DNA of 64,000 bases, from the NCBI GenBank assembly GCA_021018815.1, contig JAITYX010000087.1, forward strand, positions 124,001-188,000. Direction: 5' to 3'. Below, one piece after another: positions 33,481-45,500 of the stretch. How positions within the stretch are numbered: the first letter of the stretch is position 1; each line of letters starts with the position of its first letter. The position numbers and the translations under genes are program-made. The stretch is from Talinum fruticosum (Eukaryota > Streptophyta > Magnoliopsida > Caryophyllales > Talinaceae). The notes beneath the pieces are model-generated. The model did no database searches. It had not been told where the DNA came from and saw only the letters and a list, made by a program, of their open reading frames with translations.

Positions 33481-35760
33481 AATCTTGAATATTAACTATC
33501 TTTAAAATATTTGGAGTTTCATATTTTTCAAATATTTTATTGATACTTAAACCTGGAGGAGTAGTTTTTAATAAATCTTCTTTTGTTAAAATTCTTTTGA
33601 GTTTTTTAAATACTCTTTTCTTAATTCAGGATCTTGAATTTATTCAATTAAGTCTAATAAAAATTCTTTTTCATTTTTTGTAGTATTAATCATATTAATA
33701 CATTTATAACATATTCTTGATGACTCATTACCCGATGAATAATTACTTGAATCACTTTCTAATTCATAAAGATTATTATCTTCAGAATCGAGAGGAAGAA
33801 TTATCCGAATTTACTTGGAGTATCTTTGAGTTCAAATAAAGAAATAATTTTTTCTTTAATTTCTTGATTATCTTCACAGATTTCATTTAATTTCTCTTTT
33901 ATTTTGCAATTCTTTGCATAGTGTCCTGGCTTGCCACACTTAAAACAGGTAGCTTTATTAGTAATCTTTTTATTTGGAGTATTTTTCTTGGGAGCTATAT
34001 TTGTTTTGTTATTAGTACTACGGTTGAATTGTTTTCTTTTATTTATTTGATTAGCTTTTCTTTTTTGAACAGATGGAGCAATAACTTTTGGAATACAAAA
34101 TTCTTCGCAAAATGATCATAGCTCCTTTCTTGTAGTCTGCTTTATCCGTTGAATATCTAGCTTGAAGTTTTAATTCATTGCATAATGAAATACCTTCTTT
34201 TTGATAAATCCTAATAATTGACCAAATGTTATTTGATCATATAGAATAGGGTCTTGTCTTGTGACGTCTTTTAATTTATTGAATATTCTTTGAGAAAATA
34301 AATTTGGTAATCCAGAAATGAATTTTTCTTTCCAGTAAGGCTGGCGACAATCTTGTCTTTTTAATAAATATGAAAAATATGTATCTTTATACCAATTGTA
34401 ATCTTCTAGACTAGAACATCTTAGATTTGTTAAGAGGATTTCTGACCGCTTAACATATCTTTTGGAGTTCCTAGAAGATTAACAACTATTGTATGGACTA
34501 GCATGTAAATAGCTTCTTTATGATTTTTAATACTCGGACGTTCTTCGTCTCGTCATGTAATTTTCCCACCAAGACTTTAATGACCCGGTGAAGCTCGAAA
34601 TTAATAAATCAAAAGCTTGAATTTCCGGAGCTCCTTTGGATGTATAGGCAGCATATGCTATCATCATCCTATGAAGAATAATTAATGCTTCATGTTCGGA
34701 TTTTCCATCTAGATTCCACTCATAGATGGAGCCACCGTCGAAGGCTTCGTAACTATTGTTTTAATTAATTCCAGTTGAAGATCCGGAGGGGTACTGCTGG
34801 AATAATAAGGAAATTCTTTTATAAAGATTTTATTAATATTCCTTGCTTCTGGTTCTTCTTGAGAAATATCTAAAACATTTAGAGTATTACTTAAACTAGT
34901 CTGCTTGTTTAATTTTTTCGTCTATTCTATTGATTAATGGTTTATCTCGGTAATTCTAAATTTTTGTTCTTATTAAATTTAATAAGAGGGGAGGAAATAT
35001 CATTAAGGAATATTGGTTTCTTTGAATCTCTATTTAAATCTAAATTTTCTAATTTTTTGGATAATAGATCAATATCTTCTTTCTTAGATATTGCTTCTAT
35101 TTGAGTTGAAACCATATTGACCTATTGAGAAACTGTGTGTAAAACTTCATTAGTATAATTATTTTGATAATAAATCTTTTTAATATCATTTAACTCTACT
35201 TGGGAGTTATCTAAATCTTTTCTTCCTACTTTGAATGGGGAAGCTGGTATATGACCTTGATCCGTAGGGATCAAAATCTCTTGCAAAGGAGGAGTTATTG
35301 ATACAACAATTTCTCCATTTTTTAAAGTCCATTTTTTGCTAAGATCAATATTAGTATTAATTTCTTTAATACCATGCGGATCCGGAAGTTTATTTTCTTG
35401 AGCAAAGATGGTCCACCATGTAAAGAATAGAATATTACATCCTAATCTTTCCATTAATGAATACCATTCTTGCCTAATGAATGCTTGAGCCTTTTGATCA
35501 AAATGAAATAAAAACCATTGTTTTTTATCTCTATTTTCTATTGAATCAAAATCTCTTCTTAAATAATCTTTATCTATTGTAAAGGGTTACGTAATAACAT
35601 TAATTGAGGAAGAAGGAATTGAATCATCAACTTGATTATCTTTTAGATAATCATAATTAGTAGTTCTTGAAGACATGGAGAAAGAAGATCTAGGAAGATC
35701 TCTTTTCTCTAAAAGCCGTGAAGAAAAGGATCTTTCATTATTAGAATTGAATCTTATTAA
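33481..35760 (-). pseudogene. pararetroviral coat protein with CCHC knuckle, copy B
   Basis: Includes the N-terminal segment shared with copy A (35454-35122 open), then the core with PYWKEKFISGLPNLFSQR and KLKD near 34345-34260, the typical Caulimoviridae coat-protein phrase. Next come TFGQLLGFIKKEGISLCNEL (about 34235-34165) and the knuckle CFKCGKPGHYAKNC at 33947-33906. Several frame changes and stops occur between 35100 and 33950. Copy A lacks this core. Confidence 0.75.
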
Positions 35761-36567
35761 TACTCTGCAGTCGGACTCTTCAATAACTTGTTGAATATTC
35801 TTTTGAGCAATATTCCTAGGAGGCTTTATATTTTGAATAATAAATTCTTGAGGAATAGTAATTTCATTCCACTTTAATAATTTAGGAGTAAAACTTGAAG
35901 TATTTTCCGATTCAATTTTTAATAATATTGTTTAATCTAAAGATGGCTTTAATAAGCATTTTGGATTTAATTGAGAAGATAATAATTTGAAATAAACTCT
36001 ATAAGTAATAGCGAAATTTCTTGATAATTCTCTAAATAATACTTTTGAGTCATTTTGCATATGAATATCTAAAATTAATATGTCCATGATCTAGGGATCA
36101 TTTAGATCTACTGAGAAATTTGGACAACCATTGAAATAAATTGGACCATTACATGTATTGGTTTGAATCATAGCTAATAAAGAATCTTGATGTCTAATTA
36201 ATCTATTGTCTCTTAATGCCATGAATATAGGACAATCTAATCCTAGTCTTATTAATGGCTTGAATGCTATTTGAATCATACCAAAATGAATATATCTATA
36301 TTTTTCTTTATATTTGTTAATAGAAATATTTGATAATAATTTAATAGTTTGAAACTCTTCATCTAAGTTGAAGGTTTCTTCATGATCTTTTATTGAAAAA
36401 GCAGTAATGAAATCAAACTTGCTTATTTGATAGATGGTTTTTATTTTTTGTTTTGGAATAGATCAATTTGAGAAATCAACTTAGCAGCTAACTTCTCTAC
36501 TATTGACCACATTAGTACTCTTGCTACTTTCTAAACCTAGATGATCTCGTAACCAAGAGGCCATCAT
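35761..36567 (-). pseudogene. movement-protein region, copy B
   Basis: Starts at a double ATG (36567-36562), homologous to 25699 in copy A. Open from 36279 to a TAG at 36093-36091 (…FNGCPNFSVDLNDP*). A TAA follows at 35934-35932. Both stops are at the codons stopped in copy A. Unlike copy A, the frame is not shifted near the FSIKDHEE segment, nor at the junction into the coat protein (about 35760). Confidence 0.7.
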
Positions 36568-37412
36568 AGCTTAAGCTTGACTATTCCGTCGATAATTACG
36601 CACACACACTACCGGGACCACCTCACACGGCCGACCAACGGCTGACCAACGCTAGGCCTTACGGTGCAACAACAAAATAGACAGACTTGGCTCACGATAC
36701 CAAATGGGGAACATGACCGGACTAGAGCTCGGGGACGAAGTTCGGGTACTATTTGTGGTTGAGTAGCGGGAAAGCGGGGTGACAAATTAATTTAACAAAT
36801 TGATTTTTCTAAAACAAAAGATTAAAACAGAATTTGAAACAAGAAATTGAAATGGAAAAGATGAATCAAAACTTACTTTGATTAATAATTGAAAATTGAT
36901 ACAAGGATTGGATAAAGCTCTCGGAGAGAGATTGAAGAAAAGTACAAGGGATTTTTGGGAGTAGGGATTAGCAAAAGGCAAGTAGGTGAATACAATTGTT
37001 TTTGGCTATGTCTTCTCCTAAACAATTCAATGCTTATTTATAGATTACAATAATGATTAAATGCCGAACACTTGGACGACTGAGAGTTTTGATTGTAATG
37101 GAATCTTGATCTTCAAAATATCTTCCGACAATATTGAATTATTGGAACAGTCTTGATTAGACCAAAAGTATGAATAGTAATTGACTGAATCATCTTATCT
37201 TGAACAATAACTTTGAAATAGTCATCCGACAAACTTTTCGTGGAAAGCAATTGCCATAACTTTCCATTTAAGCACATGGTTATTGAAGTGATGATGTCCT
37301 TTCATTCTTGAATTATTTGCATACTTCACACATAATAATCATCTTGATTGAAATGGCACTTGTTCATCTTTTATTAAATAAGTAACTTCGAATAAGTAAG
37401 TAAACAAGTAAT
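36568..37412 (-). promoter_or_regulatory. pararetroviral leader B: TATA box and primer-binding site
   Basis: The minus-strand TATA box CTATAAATA lies at 37043-37035. GTAAGT lies at 36876-36871. The tRNA-Met primer site TGGTATCGTGAGCC lies at 36702-36689. The promoter points left, away from the MOM1-like gene, so the two would be divergent. Confidence 0.7.
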
Positions 37413-37446
37413 ATATATTTGATATGATATATATATATTATATTTC
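37411..37446. repeat. TA-rich junction right of the pararetroviral block
   Basis: AATATATATTTGATATG followed by TATATATATATTATA. Together with the TA repeat at 24111 it brackets the viral block, as often reported for florendovirus loci. Confidence 0.8.
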
Positions 37447-37837
37447 TCCAAGGGTTAGCTGCAGATTTGAAATCATAACCTGAAACCACTTCTGAAACAG
37501 ATGGCCCAGGCATAACACAGCACCGCAAAGAAAATTAAAGAAACATTGTGCGTTGTGTTGAAGTCGAGAATTTGATCGAGTGTCTAGGACAACCAAAAGC
37601 TTGATTTTCCTTCAATACCCTAGAATTGCTTGATTTAGGGGAAGAATTCCTATGAGGTTCATACTTTTTGAGTTTTCCTCTGGTTCCAAATCCGAATTAG
37701 GGCAAAAACTAGGTCACATTGAGAGAGAATCGAATTGAAATTTGAGGTTTTGATTACGTTATATGAGCTTGGTACGCACACTTGAGAAGGATTTGCAGTT
37801 GCATTGGGTTAGCATTTGCAATTCAGAGATAGAGAGA
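37447..37837 (+). promoter_or_regulatory. upstream region / 5' leader of the MOM1-like gene
   Basis: Only about 390 bp separate the viral block from the likely start codon. No clear TATA box is seen outside the TA-rich junction. An in-frame ATG at 37763 would add 25 residues. The start at 37838 (MGNDSRSARKGKGKG) is preferred because it begins the conserved-looking basic tract. Confidence 0.5.
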
Positions 37838-39564
37838 ATGGGAAATGATTCCCGTTCTGCTCGAAAGGGAAAGGGCAAGGGCGATGGGAAGAATGAATCA
37901 TCGGGTTCGGCTTCGAACTCTGTATCTGGTTCTGGAGACTCATCTGGGCTGAGGAGGTCCGCCAGAGTTGAAACTCCATCGAAGAAGCAGAGCGACAATG
38001 CTACTCCTATTAGTGTCAGGAAGTCACAGAGACTGGAGAATCGAGCCGGAGTGGCCCCGGCAACACCACCTACGAAGAAGAAACCTGAGAAGCCGAGCCC
38101 GTTACGCAGATCGGGAAGGGACAACAAATTTCAGTCCCCGAGCTCGAATATGTCGGAGAACGGTTCGACTTTGACATCCAGAGGTGGCCTGAAGCAGCAG
38201 AAGAGTTTGAAACCTTCGCCCTCGAAGGAGAAAAATAAGGACAAGATTCGTAAAGAGATTGCTGAGGATTCAAATGGGGTTGCTCAGAAGGGGAAGCAGA
38301 ATCTTAAAGTTGGTACTAAGAGCAAGAAGAGGTTGAGCGCTCGTCATTACAAAGACATGTTTCAACCTGTGGACAAGAAGACTAAATTATCAGGTCAGGA
38401 AGCTAATTGTGAATGATTTGATAGAGCAGAGTTCTGTTATTACCTTGTTGATTGTTTTGATAGCTGATTAGCTTTTGCTTCTGGCTCAGTTTTTGTGTGG
38501 TTAGTGTTTGTGAATTTTCTGTCATGGTTGCTCAGCTTGTGTTATTGTACTTTAGATTGCCTTTGCATTATCAATCCTTTTTCTGAAAATCTTTCAGATT
38601 CTGCCAAGAAACCAAGGCTGGAAGATTGCAATGAAGACAGTGGAGATAGGGAGCCTGAAGGCAATGAGGAAGGGCAACTAGAGAATTGTGATGGTGGAGA
38701 TAGGGAGTCTGAGGGCAACGAGGAAGGGGAACAAGAGAATAGTGATGGAGAGGAATTGAAAGAAGATTGTACTCAGAATATAGATGTTAATGCGGGGGTT
38801 CCGATTCTGGTTCAAAGAAGTCAGTTTGCATTGAGAATTATTGCGAATCTGGAGCTTTAGAAATTTTGCTACCTTCTTTGACTGCTGATATCCCTATGTC
38901 TTCTCCTGTAAGTGAGGCTAGAAAGAATGAAGCTGAAGACATGGATGTAGACTGCTCCGTGAAGGAGAAAGTCGACGATCAAGAAGGGCACTTGGCCTCA
39001 AATGAACTATGTAATGTTAGTGATAGTTCAAGTTGTAATCCAAAGGCGCCAACTCTTGGGGGACCTATTGTTGGAAGTGAAGATGCCCACACCTGCTCTG
39101 AGGATGTTGTTGTTTCAATATCATCTTCGTGCAAAATGATTTCCTCGACTGAGCAATGTACCAAATGCCTTAGAAAGCGAAGGTAATAATCTCTATGATT
39201 TGCCTTTAAACTTTTTTTTGTCCTCAAACCTTACTGAAACCAAATGGGCTGTTGTATACTCATATCTGAAAATAAGTTGCAAATGTTTTATAATGCAGGG
39301 AATTTTTGGTTATATATCTCTTCACTGTCTTCTATCTTTTGCCTCTCCTATGAGGAATTGTGCTATGCAAATAAGAATTATGTTCCTTACACTTCTGGAA
39401 AAATTTCTACTGATCCTATGGGGGTTGATCTTAAATGGCAATTTCTTAATGTAGAATACTTGGTCAAATGTTTGTATTGCAGGCTAGAATATAGTGCTTC
39501 GAAGCAGGAGCTGTGCTGTTGTCCTTCAAACTTGATGGATGTGCATACCATATCTGTTTCCAAG
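37838..39564 (+). CDS. MOM1: MOM1-like exons 1-3: basic then acidic N-terminus
   Basis: Exon 1 encodes a Lys/Arg/Ser-rich, probably disordered and nuclear-targeting region (RKGKGKGDGKNESSGS..., KKKPEKPSPLRRSGR). It ends in RLSARHYKDMFQPVDKK, a segment typical of plant MOM1 N-termini. Exon 2 starts DSAKKPRLEDCNED and is acidic, with a repeated GD.E.EGNEEG.. unit. After the G-run shift it continues GSDSGSKKSVC and ends in a Cys pair (CTKCLRKR) that spans into exon 3 (CCC). Low-complexity regions diverge fast, so the exact frame is less certain than in later exons. Confidence 0.75.
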
Positions 39565-42500
39565 GTTTGGTTCCTTTCAGTTTGATTATCTGGATTCTAT
39601 CATTTCCTAGGCATGCCACAATAGTTGTAGAATTCACTTGCCTTTTACCTTCAAATGTACTTTTCAAATTTCATTTCTTTTTGCAATTGTTCTTGAATTA
39701 AAAAATACGGGTAGTTTAGGAAATTGTGCACTTTTCAAGCTTCCTTACTTTTAAAAAATGGACATTAATTTGGGACATCCCAATAGGAATAATGTACATT
39801 CTCTTTTGGGATGGAAGTAGTAGTATCATATTAGGAAACTAAATGTCACTAAAATACTACCAATTGTCTTGCTTTTGGTGGCTCTAAAATATGCTATGAA
39901 AATGCATTGTAAAAAGAAAAAGAAAAAGAAAAGAGAAAAGCTAAAAAAATAAACACAAAAATATTAGTTGTTAGCTGGTGGCTGTTTGTAGTCATTGTTT
40001 GTATTGGCTGATTGTATTAGCTGAAAAAGTTGTTTGCTAAAATTAGTCTGTTTCTAAGAAGGTTGTTTGGTAAAATGCCACTTATGCTCATAGCTCTAAT
40101 TTCATTATTTCCATTAGCATCGTGAATTTGTGTTTATTATATATTTATTTTTCTTCTCAAAATTAATTATTGGTTACATGACATACAAAGTTAGATTTGT
40201 ACCTAACCTAATTTATGTGACGAGCTATTTATTTGTTATCTAAAACAATTAATTATTTTTTCTTAGTGGGTGTTGTACATATCCCTAAAAAATTCTTAGT
40301 GGATGTTGATTTCCTAACAAATTCTTAGTCTATTTATGTTCTAACAAATTCTCTTTACAAAATTGCGTTTATTTCCTCCATTTGTTTTTTTCTTAGTGGG
40401 TGTTGTACATATGGCCAAAAAATATAAATTATTTGTTTAATTTGTTCCATATATTAAAATTAAAATGTATCACAAGCTCTTGCCTAAAAAAGAAAAGAAA
40501 AGAAAATATGGAGAAAAAATAGAATTGTTGTTGGGAATATCAATTTAAGTAAGAATTATTGACACCTTAGCACCCTGTGATATGGATTGACAAATTATGA
40601 AACAGCCCCTCAAGTATTGTAACTATTAAAGTAGTACCTTGAGGTGTTTTGTATGTTTAATAACTTACTACCTTATAGTTTAATGAAATGAATGACAACT
40701 TTGGTGCAATTTCCGAGGTAATTATTCCATAAATGCCCTTGCTTTATTTTTGAATTTGCATTTTTATTGTTGACAGATTTTAATTTTAATTTTTGGCAAA
40801 TGTTAGTTTAGTTTTTTTTTGGCAATTGTTTTTTAAGAGTAAAGGTACTTGATATATATATACACTCATCCCTCCTTTTTTTCTCTCCTCTCTTCCATTT
40901 TTGATTCCATTTCATGTGTAGACATGCCTATGAAAGCTTCGATTTTCTAAAAATAATTTAATTTTTTTCAAGTAATTTAACTTTTTTCATATGTTTCCTT
41001 TTCCCTTTTATTTTTCTCTGGTAAATTAATTAGATTGTAGTTTTTTTGAAGTTAAAAGGATTTGCAATTAAATTTTAACCATTTATTTTTAATCTAAGGG
41101 CTTAATTATGAATAAACTAATTTTCTTCAAAAATCAACTCAAACACCACTTATTTGTTGTTTTTCTCAATTCATGTGTATTTTTAAAAATAATTAAATTG
41201 AGGCCCTTGGATTTGAATCCAAATAACTTATTTATTTGTTTTTCTCGATTCGTATGGATTTTTTTAATATAATCTTACTCAAATGAACTAAAAAGAAATC
41301 AAGGCAATGTCGTCATTTTATTCCCGAAAAGTGGACTTTTAGTACTATACAATATTGTACGATACCTTAGGATATTAATTTATATTTTCCTAATTTATTA
41401 TTTGCGAAATCTGTGGGACTTTTTTTTGTTTTTATCACTTGTTGATACTATAGGGTGCTAAAGTGTCAATGTTTCTTTGATTAATTTTTCTGAATTTTTG
41501 AACATTATGGTTACTTGTTCGAAAAGCCATACACAAAGGGTAATCCAAGTAACTTTTTGTAGAATGGAATTTTGTGTCAAAAAGCTAATGTAAAAAGCTA
41601 ACTTACCAAACACTTCAAATGGGTGTTTGACCAAGTCAAAACATCCAAAATGCTCCAAAAACCCATTAGCCAAACAGGGCCTAAATGCTACTATATTTCC
41701 TTATCTTCTATTGTGAACGAATGTCCTGCATTGGCTGGAAAATAAGTTAAGGTAGAATAGAAAGTACAAAACTCTAAATTTTGCAATACAAGGGATGTGA
41801 ATGGGCATTTGGTAATATGCAGATAATTTGACATGGGATAGCATCATTTTCTTTTAGTTATCATGTACTATTAACTATATTTATCTGGCTTATGACATTC
41901 TTTTTGCTTGCTTGCGTTATCATTTTTATTATTTGTTTATGAAACAACTTGCATTTTCATGGTTACACTTTTATGTGCTTCAGTTGAAGCCAATGCTGAG
42001 TGATAAATTTTGTATCATGATTTGTTTTGCGGATGAATACCTTAATCTTTTGATGTAATGGATTAGGATAGAGGGGAATGTGGGCCCTTTCTAACCACAC
42101 AATGTGCTGATAAACATGGACAAGATATAATGCGAAGTGAACCTCCAGTTGATGGTGAACAGAGTACATGTTTCATTTGCAAAAGTGCAGGAATGCTCCT
42201 GTGGGTAACCCTCCTCTCCTGGATTTTGTTTTTGTCACTCATCTTTTAAAGCATGTAATTGCTTTATTGCATCTTGTCATGGTTGAATGCCTAGTTTGAA
42301 AAACCCATCACTTTTGTCTTTCTTAGTTTCTAATTAGGTTATTGTACTTTAACAAACATGTGTCCACTATTTATCATTCACAGTTTCTATTACGAAAATG
42401 ATATCTTTCTTTGATCGTTTAGGTGCTCCGTATGAGAGTATTTGGACTAGTTGCTTGCTTTTTCATTTTTAGTACTTTCTTGCATCAAATCATTTTACAT

Positions 42501-45500
42501 CTTCATGATCCATTGCATTATAAAGCTTTTTGTTTGGGCAATATTCTTCATATTTTTCATTTGTTAACTGGTATCCTCGGGACTTAGCCCTCTCGCTCCA
42601 TATATATATATATTATATGTGTGTGTGTGTGTGTATAAAGTTGTTGGCCCTAACTAGCATTTCCTTCTTGGGGGCCTAGTCTCGGATGCTTCTTTGATTG
42701 CAAATGAGTGTATTGATTTTTATACGAATCTTGTCAACTGGGTTTTCTTTGTAAACTCGATATTTTTTTTGGTCCAAATCATCCATAAATGGTAATACAA
42801 TACAATTTTGGGAGGGGGAGGAATAGAGTGTGGGACCTAATGTACCCAGGACCTCAATTTTGACTACAAGGCTAAGACCTCATTGGTAGTAAACTGATAT
42901 TTTGAAGGCTCGTGCTCATGTCTCTTGGAATGTTCTCTTGGCTACTCTCGAGAAGATGAATTTTCTTAGCAAGTGGAGGCATAGGGTGTTGTTTTGTATT
43001 TCCACTGATTCTCTGTCTTGATCAATGGTGAAGCTTCAGTTTTTCTCTTGTTCTAGAGGTTTGAGGCAAGGTGACCCTTTGCCTGCATTGGTGTTCATTT
43101 TGGTTATGGAGAGTCTTAGTAAATTGGTGATTAAAGCAATTGAGGTGGGTTTCTTAGATGGTTTTTTCATTTGTAACTCTTGCTCTAATGGTTTATCAAT
43201 TGCACATTTTCTTTTTAACGATTATACCCTCATTTTTTAAGAGCAATTTTGGGTTATTTGAAGTGCCTCCTACTTTTGAAGCTTTGTCGGGATGGAGGGT
43301 CAACTTAGCTAAATGTGCACTTATCCCCATTGGTGAGGTTCCACAGATTCATTGCGTAGCCCGGTTCTTTGGTTGCGAAGTTGATCTTCTTCCTTCTTAT
43401 CTTGGTCTTTGTCTGGATGCTTCTTATAAGGGCATAGCAGTTTGGAACCTTGTGGAGAGGTCCCATAAGAGACTAGCAGGATGGAAATTTAAGAAGTTGT
43501 CTAGAGGGGGTGGACTGACCTTGCTGAAAAGCACATTATGGAGCCTGCCTATCTACTTCATGTCTTCACCATCCCAGCTAGTGTTGTTAGTCGTTCAGAG
43601 AGAATCATGAGAGATCCTTTGGAATAGCTTTGATACTAGTTATGGTTTCTATAGGGTCAATTGGGAGGATGTTTGTCATTCTAAGGAAGAGGGAGAGCTT
43701 GGCACAAGACATGTAGCTAAGATGACTGAAGCTTTGAAGTCCAACCCAACTGGCTTTGGAGGTTTGTAAAGGAGGAGCAGGCTTTGTGGATAATTGTGAT
43801 CAAGGCAAATTATGGGGTTGATGATATGGGATGGTGGATCAAGGAGACTGCATCTGCCCTCGGGGTGGGTTGTTGGAAATCTATCTTAGAAGGTTTAGAG
43901 CGCTTCAAATCATTAGTGCATTTTAAGGTAAAGAATGGATCTAGTGTTGTCGTTTTGGGATGATGTCTAATCTGGCGATCAACCTCTTAAAGCTCAATAT
44001 CCAATTCTTTTTGCGTGGCTCATTTAAGGATGCAATTGTGCAGGATGTGGTTTCATGAATGGTAACACTAATACTTGTTGATAAGGAGATTTTGCCTCAT
44101 CACAATGATGTGATTATTTGGCCACATGACTACCGGATCCTTTTCCGTCAAGATTTTTTGTTTGGTTCAGTTGAGTCTTTCATTGGATTGGATTTTCCTG
44201 TGAAGTCCATTTGGGAGTCTAAAACTTCGACAAAAGGTTTTTTTTTTTTCCTTGGAGACTAGCTTAGGGAAGATTCTTACGGGGGACATGTTTTTTTAAA
44301 AAATTTAGCTGTCTTAGTCGGTGCTTTATATGTTGTGAGGAGGAAAAACTTATGGATCATCTCCTTGTGCATTGTCGGTGGGTTTTTTGCTTTGACATTT
44401 ATATCTCACTCTTATTGGGGTTTATTGGTCTAACCATCTAGTGTCAAAGATGTTTTGGTGGCTTGGAGGAGAAGAATAATGAAGAATTAGGGTTCATGGA
44501 GTTTGGAAAATGATTCCTTTGGCTATTTGGTCGGCTACTTAGAATGAGCAAAATCGACGGATTTTTGAGGACAAAGCTTGTCATTTCAAGATTTCAAGTT
44601 CTACTTTTTGAAAATGTTGTATAGTTTGAATTTTTGCTTAATGGTGATAGAATTGTGAATTTTTTGGATTTTATTGATCATATTTTGAATGTGAGTTTGA
44701 GGGCATAATATTTTTGTTGATGCCCCTTTTGTATGTGGGTGACATCCCCTTCGTGTTTCATCTATACATCCGTATAAAAAAAATGTTAGTATTAGGAAAT
44801 CATTGTATATGTTCATATTATTTTTAGATTTATATTTGGGGGTATTTTTTAGCAGTAGACATTAAGATATTAACTTAATCATAGTTTAGGGAAGTAGTAT
44901 TTTAGTTATGTTAGGATGTTATGTTAATTCCCTTACCTTGGTAGTCGTTTTAGGCCTCATTCCATTTAGCTTTAGCTTACAACTCCTTACAACTACATGT
45001 ATTTCCATCCCAAAAATTATATTTGTTCACAATTGTTTTCATAATTATGAAAATTTAATTTGTTGTGAATTTATTTTCCTATTGCTAATGAAATATTTAC
45101 AAGTTTGAAATTAGTATATTATCAACTAACATTTCACAAATTCTTTACCTTTTTTTAATCCTCTTCGAATTCTTTATTACTTGGCTGTAAGAAAATTATT
45201 GCTCTCCAACAAACATTGTCGTTTTTTCCTTCTATTGACCATTGCGAATCAATCAAACAGAATTTCCTTTTGGTAAAAGCAAAAAAAGAAGAAAAAAATC
45301 GTCAAACATGACCACAATAGGCTGTGAGTGCGAGACTGAAGAGAAGCCCTGAACCCTTGCAAGTTACAACTGACCAGAGCTTCATTAGTGTCACTACCCG
45401 ATTCTAAGTGACATGCTTTCAGTCATGGCCTTGCTGCTTTGGCCACATTGTAGTAACCAGTTCTTGTGTCAACTCTGGTGTGTGCAACATTTTTTTCAGC

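Larger units (their letters stand above)
30939..37412 (-). mobile_element. endogenous pararetrovirus copy B (florendovirus-like)
   Basis: Inverted relative to copy A. Minus-strand order: leader with TATA and primer site, movement protein, full coat-protein region, CCHC knuckle, coiled coil, protease with intact DSG, a distinct module in place of RT/RNase H, the shared 3' tail frame, and a second leader copy (quasi-terminal repeat). No RT or RNase H motif is present anywhere in it. It ends at 37412 in TA-rich DNA about 0.4 kb before the MOM1-like start codon. Damaged by stops and frameshifts. Confidence 0.8.

Noticed and set aside
37759..38127. 122-codon minus-strand frame over MOM1 exon 1
   Set aside because: Antisense shadow of a coding exon; no motif.
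43025..43610. Possible separate host gene in intron 4
   Set aside because: Translation is clearly non-LTR reverse transcriptase, so it is a LINE fragment.
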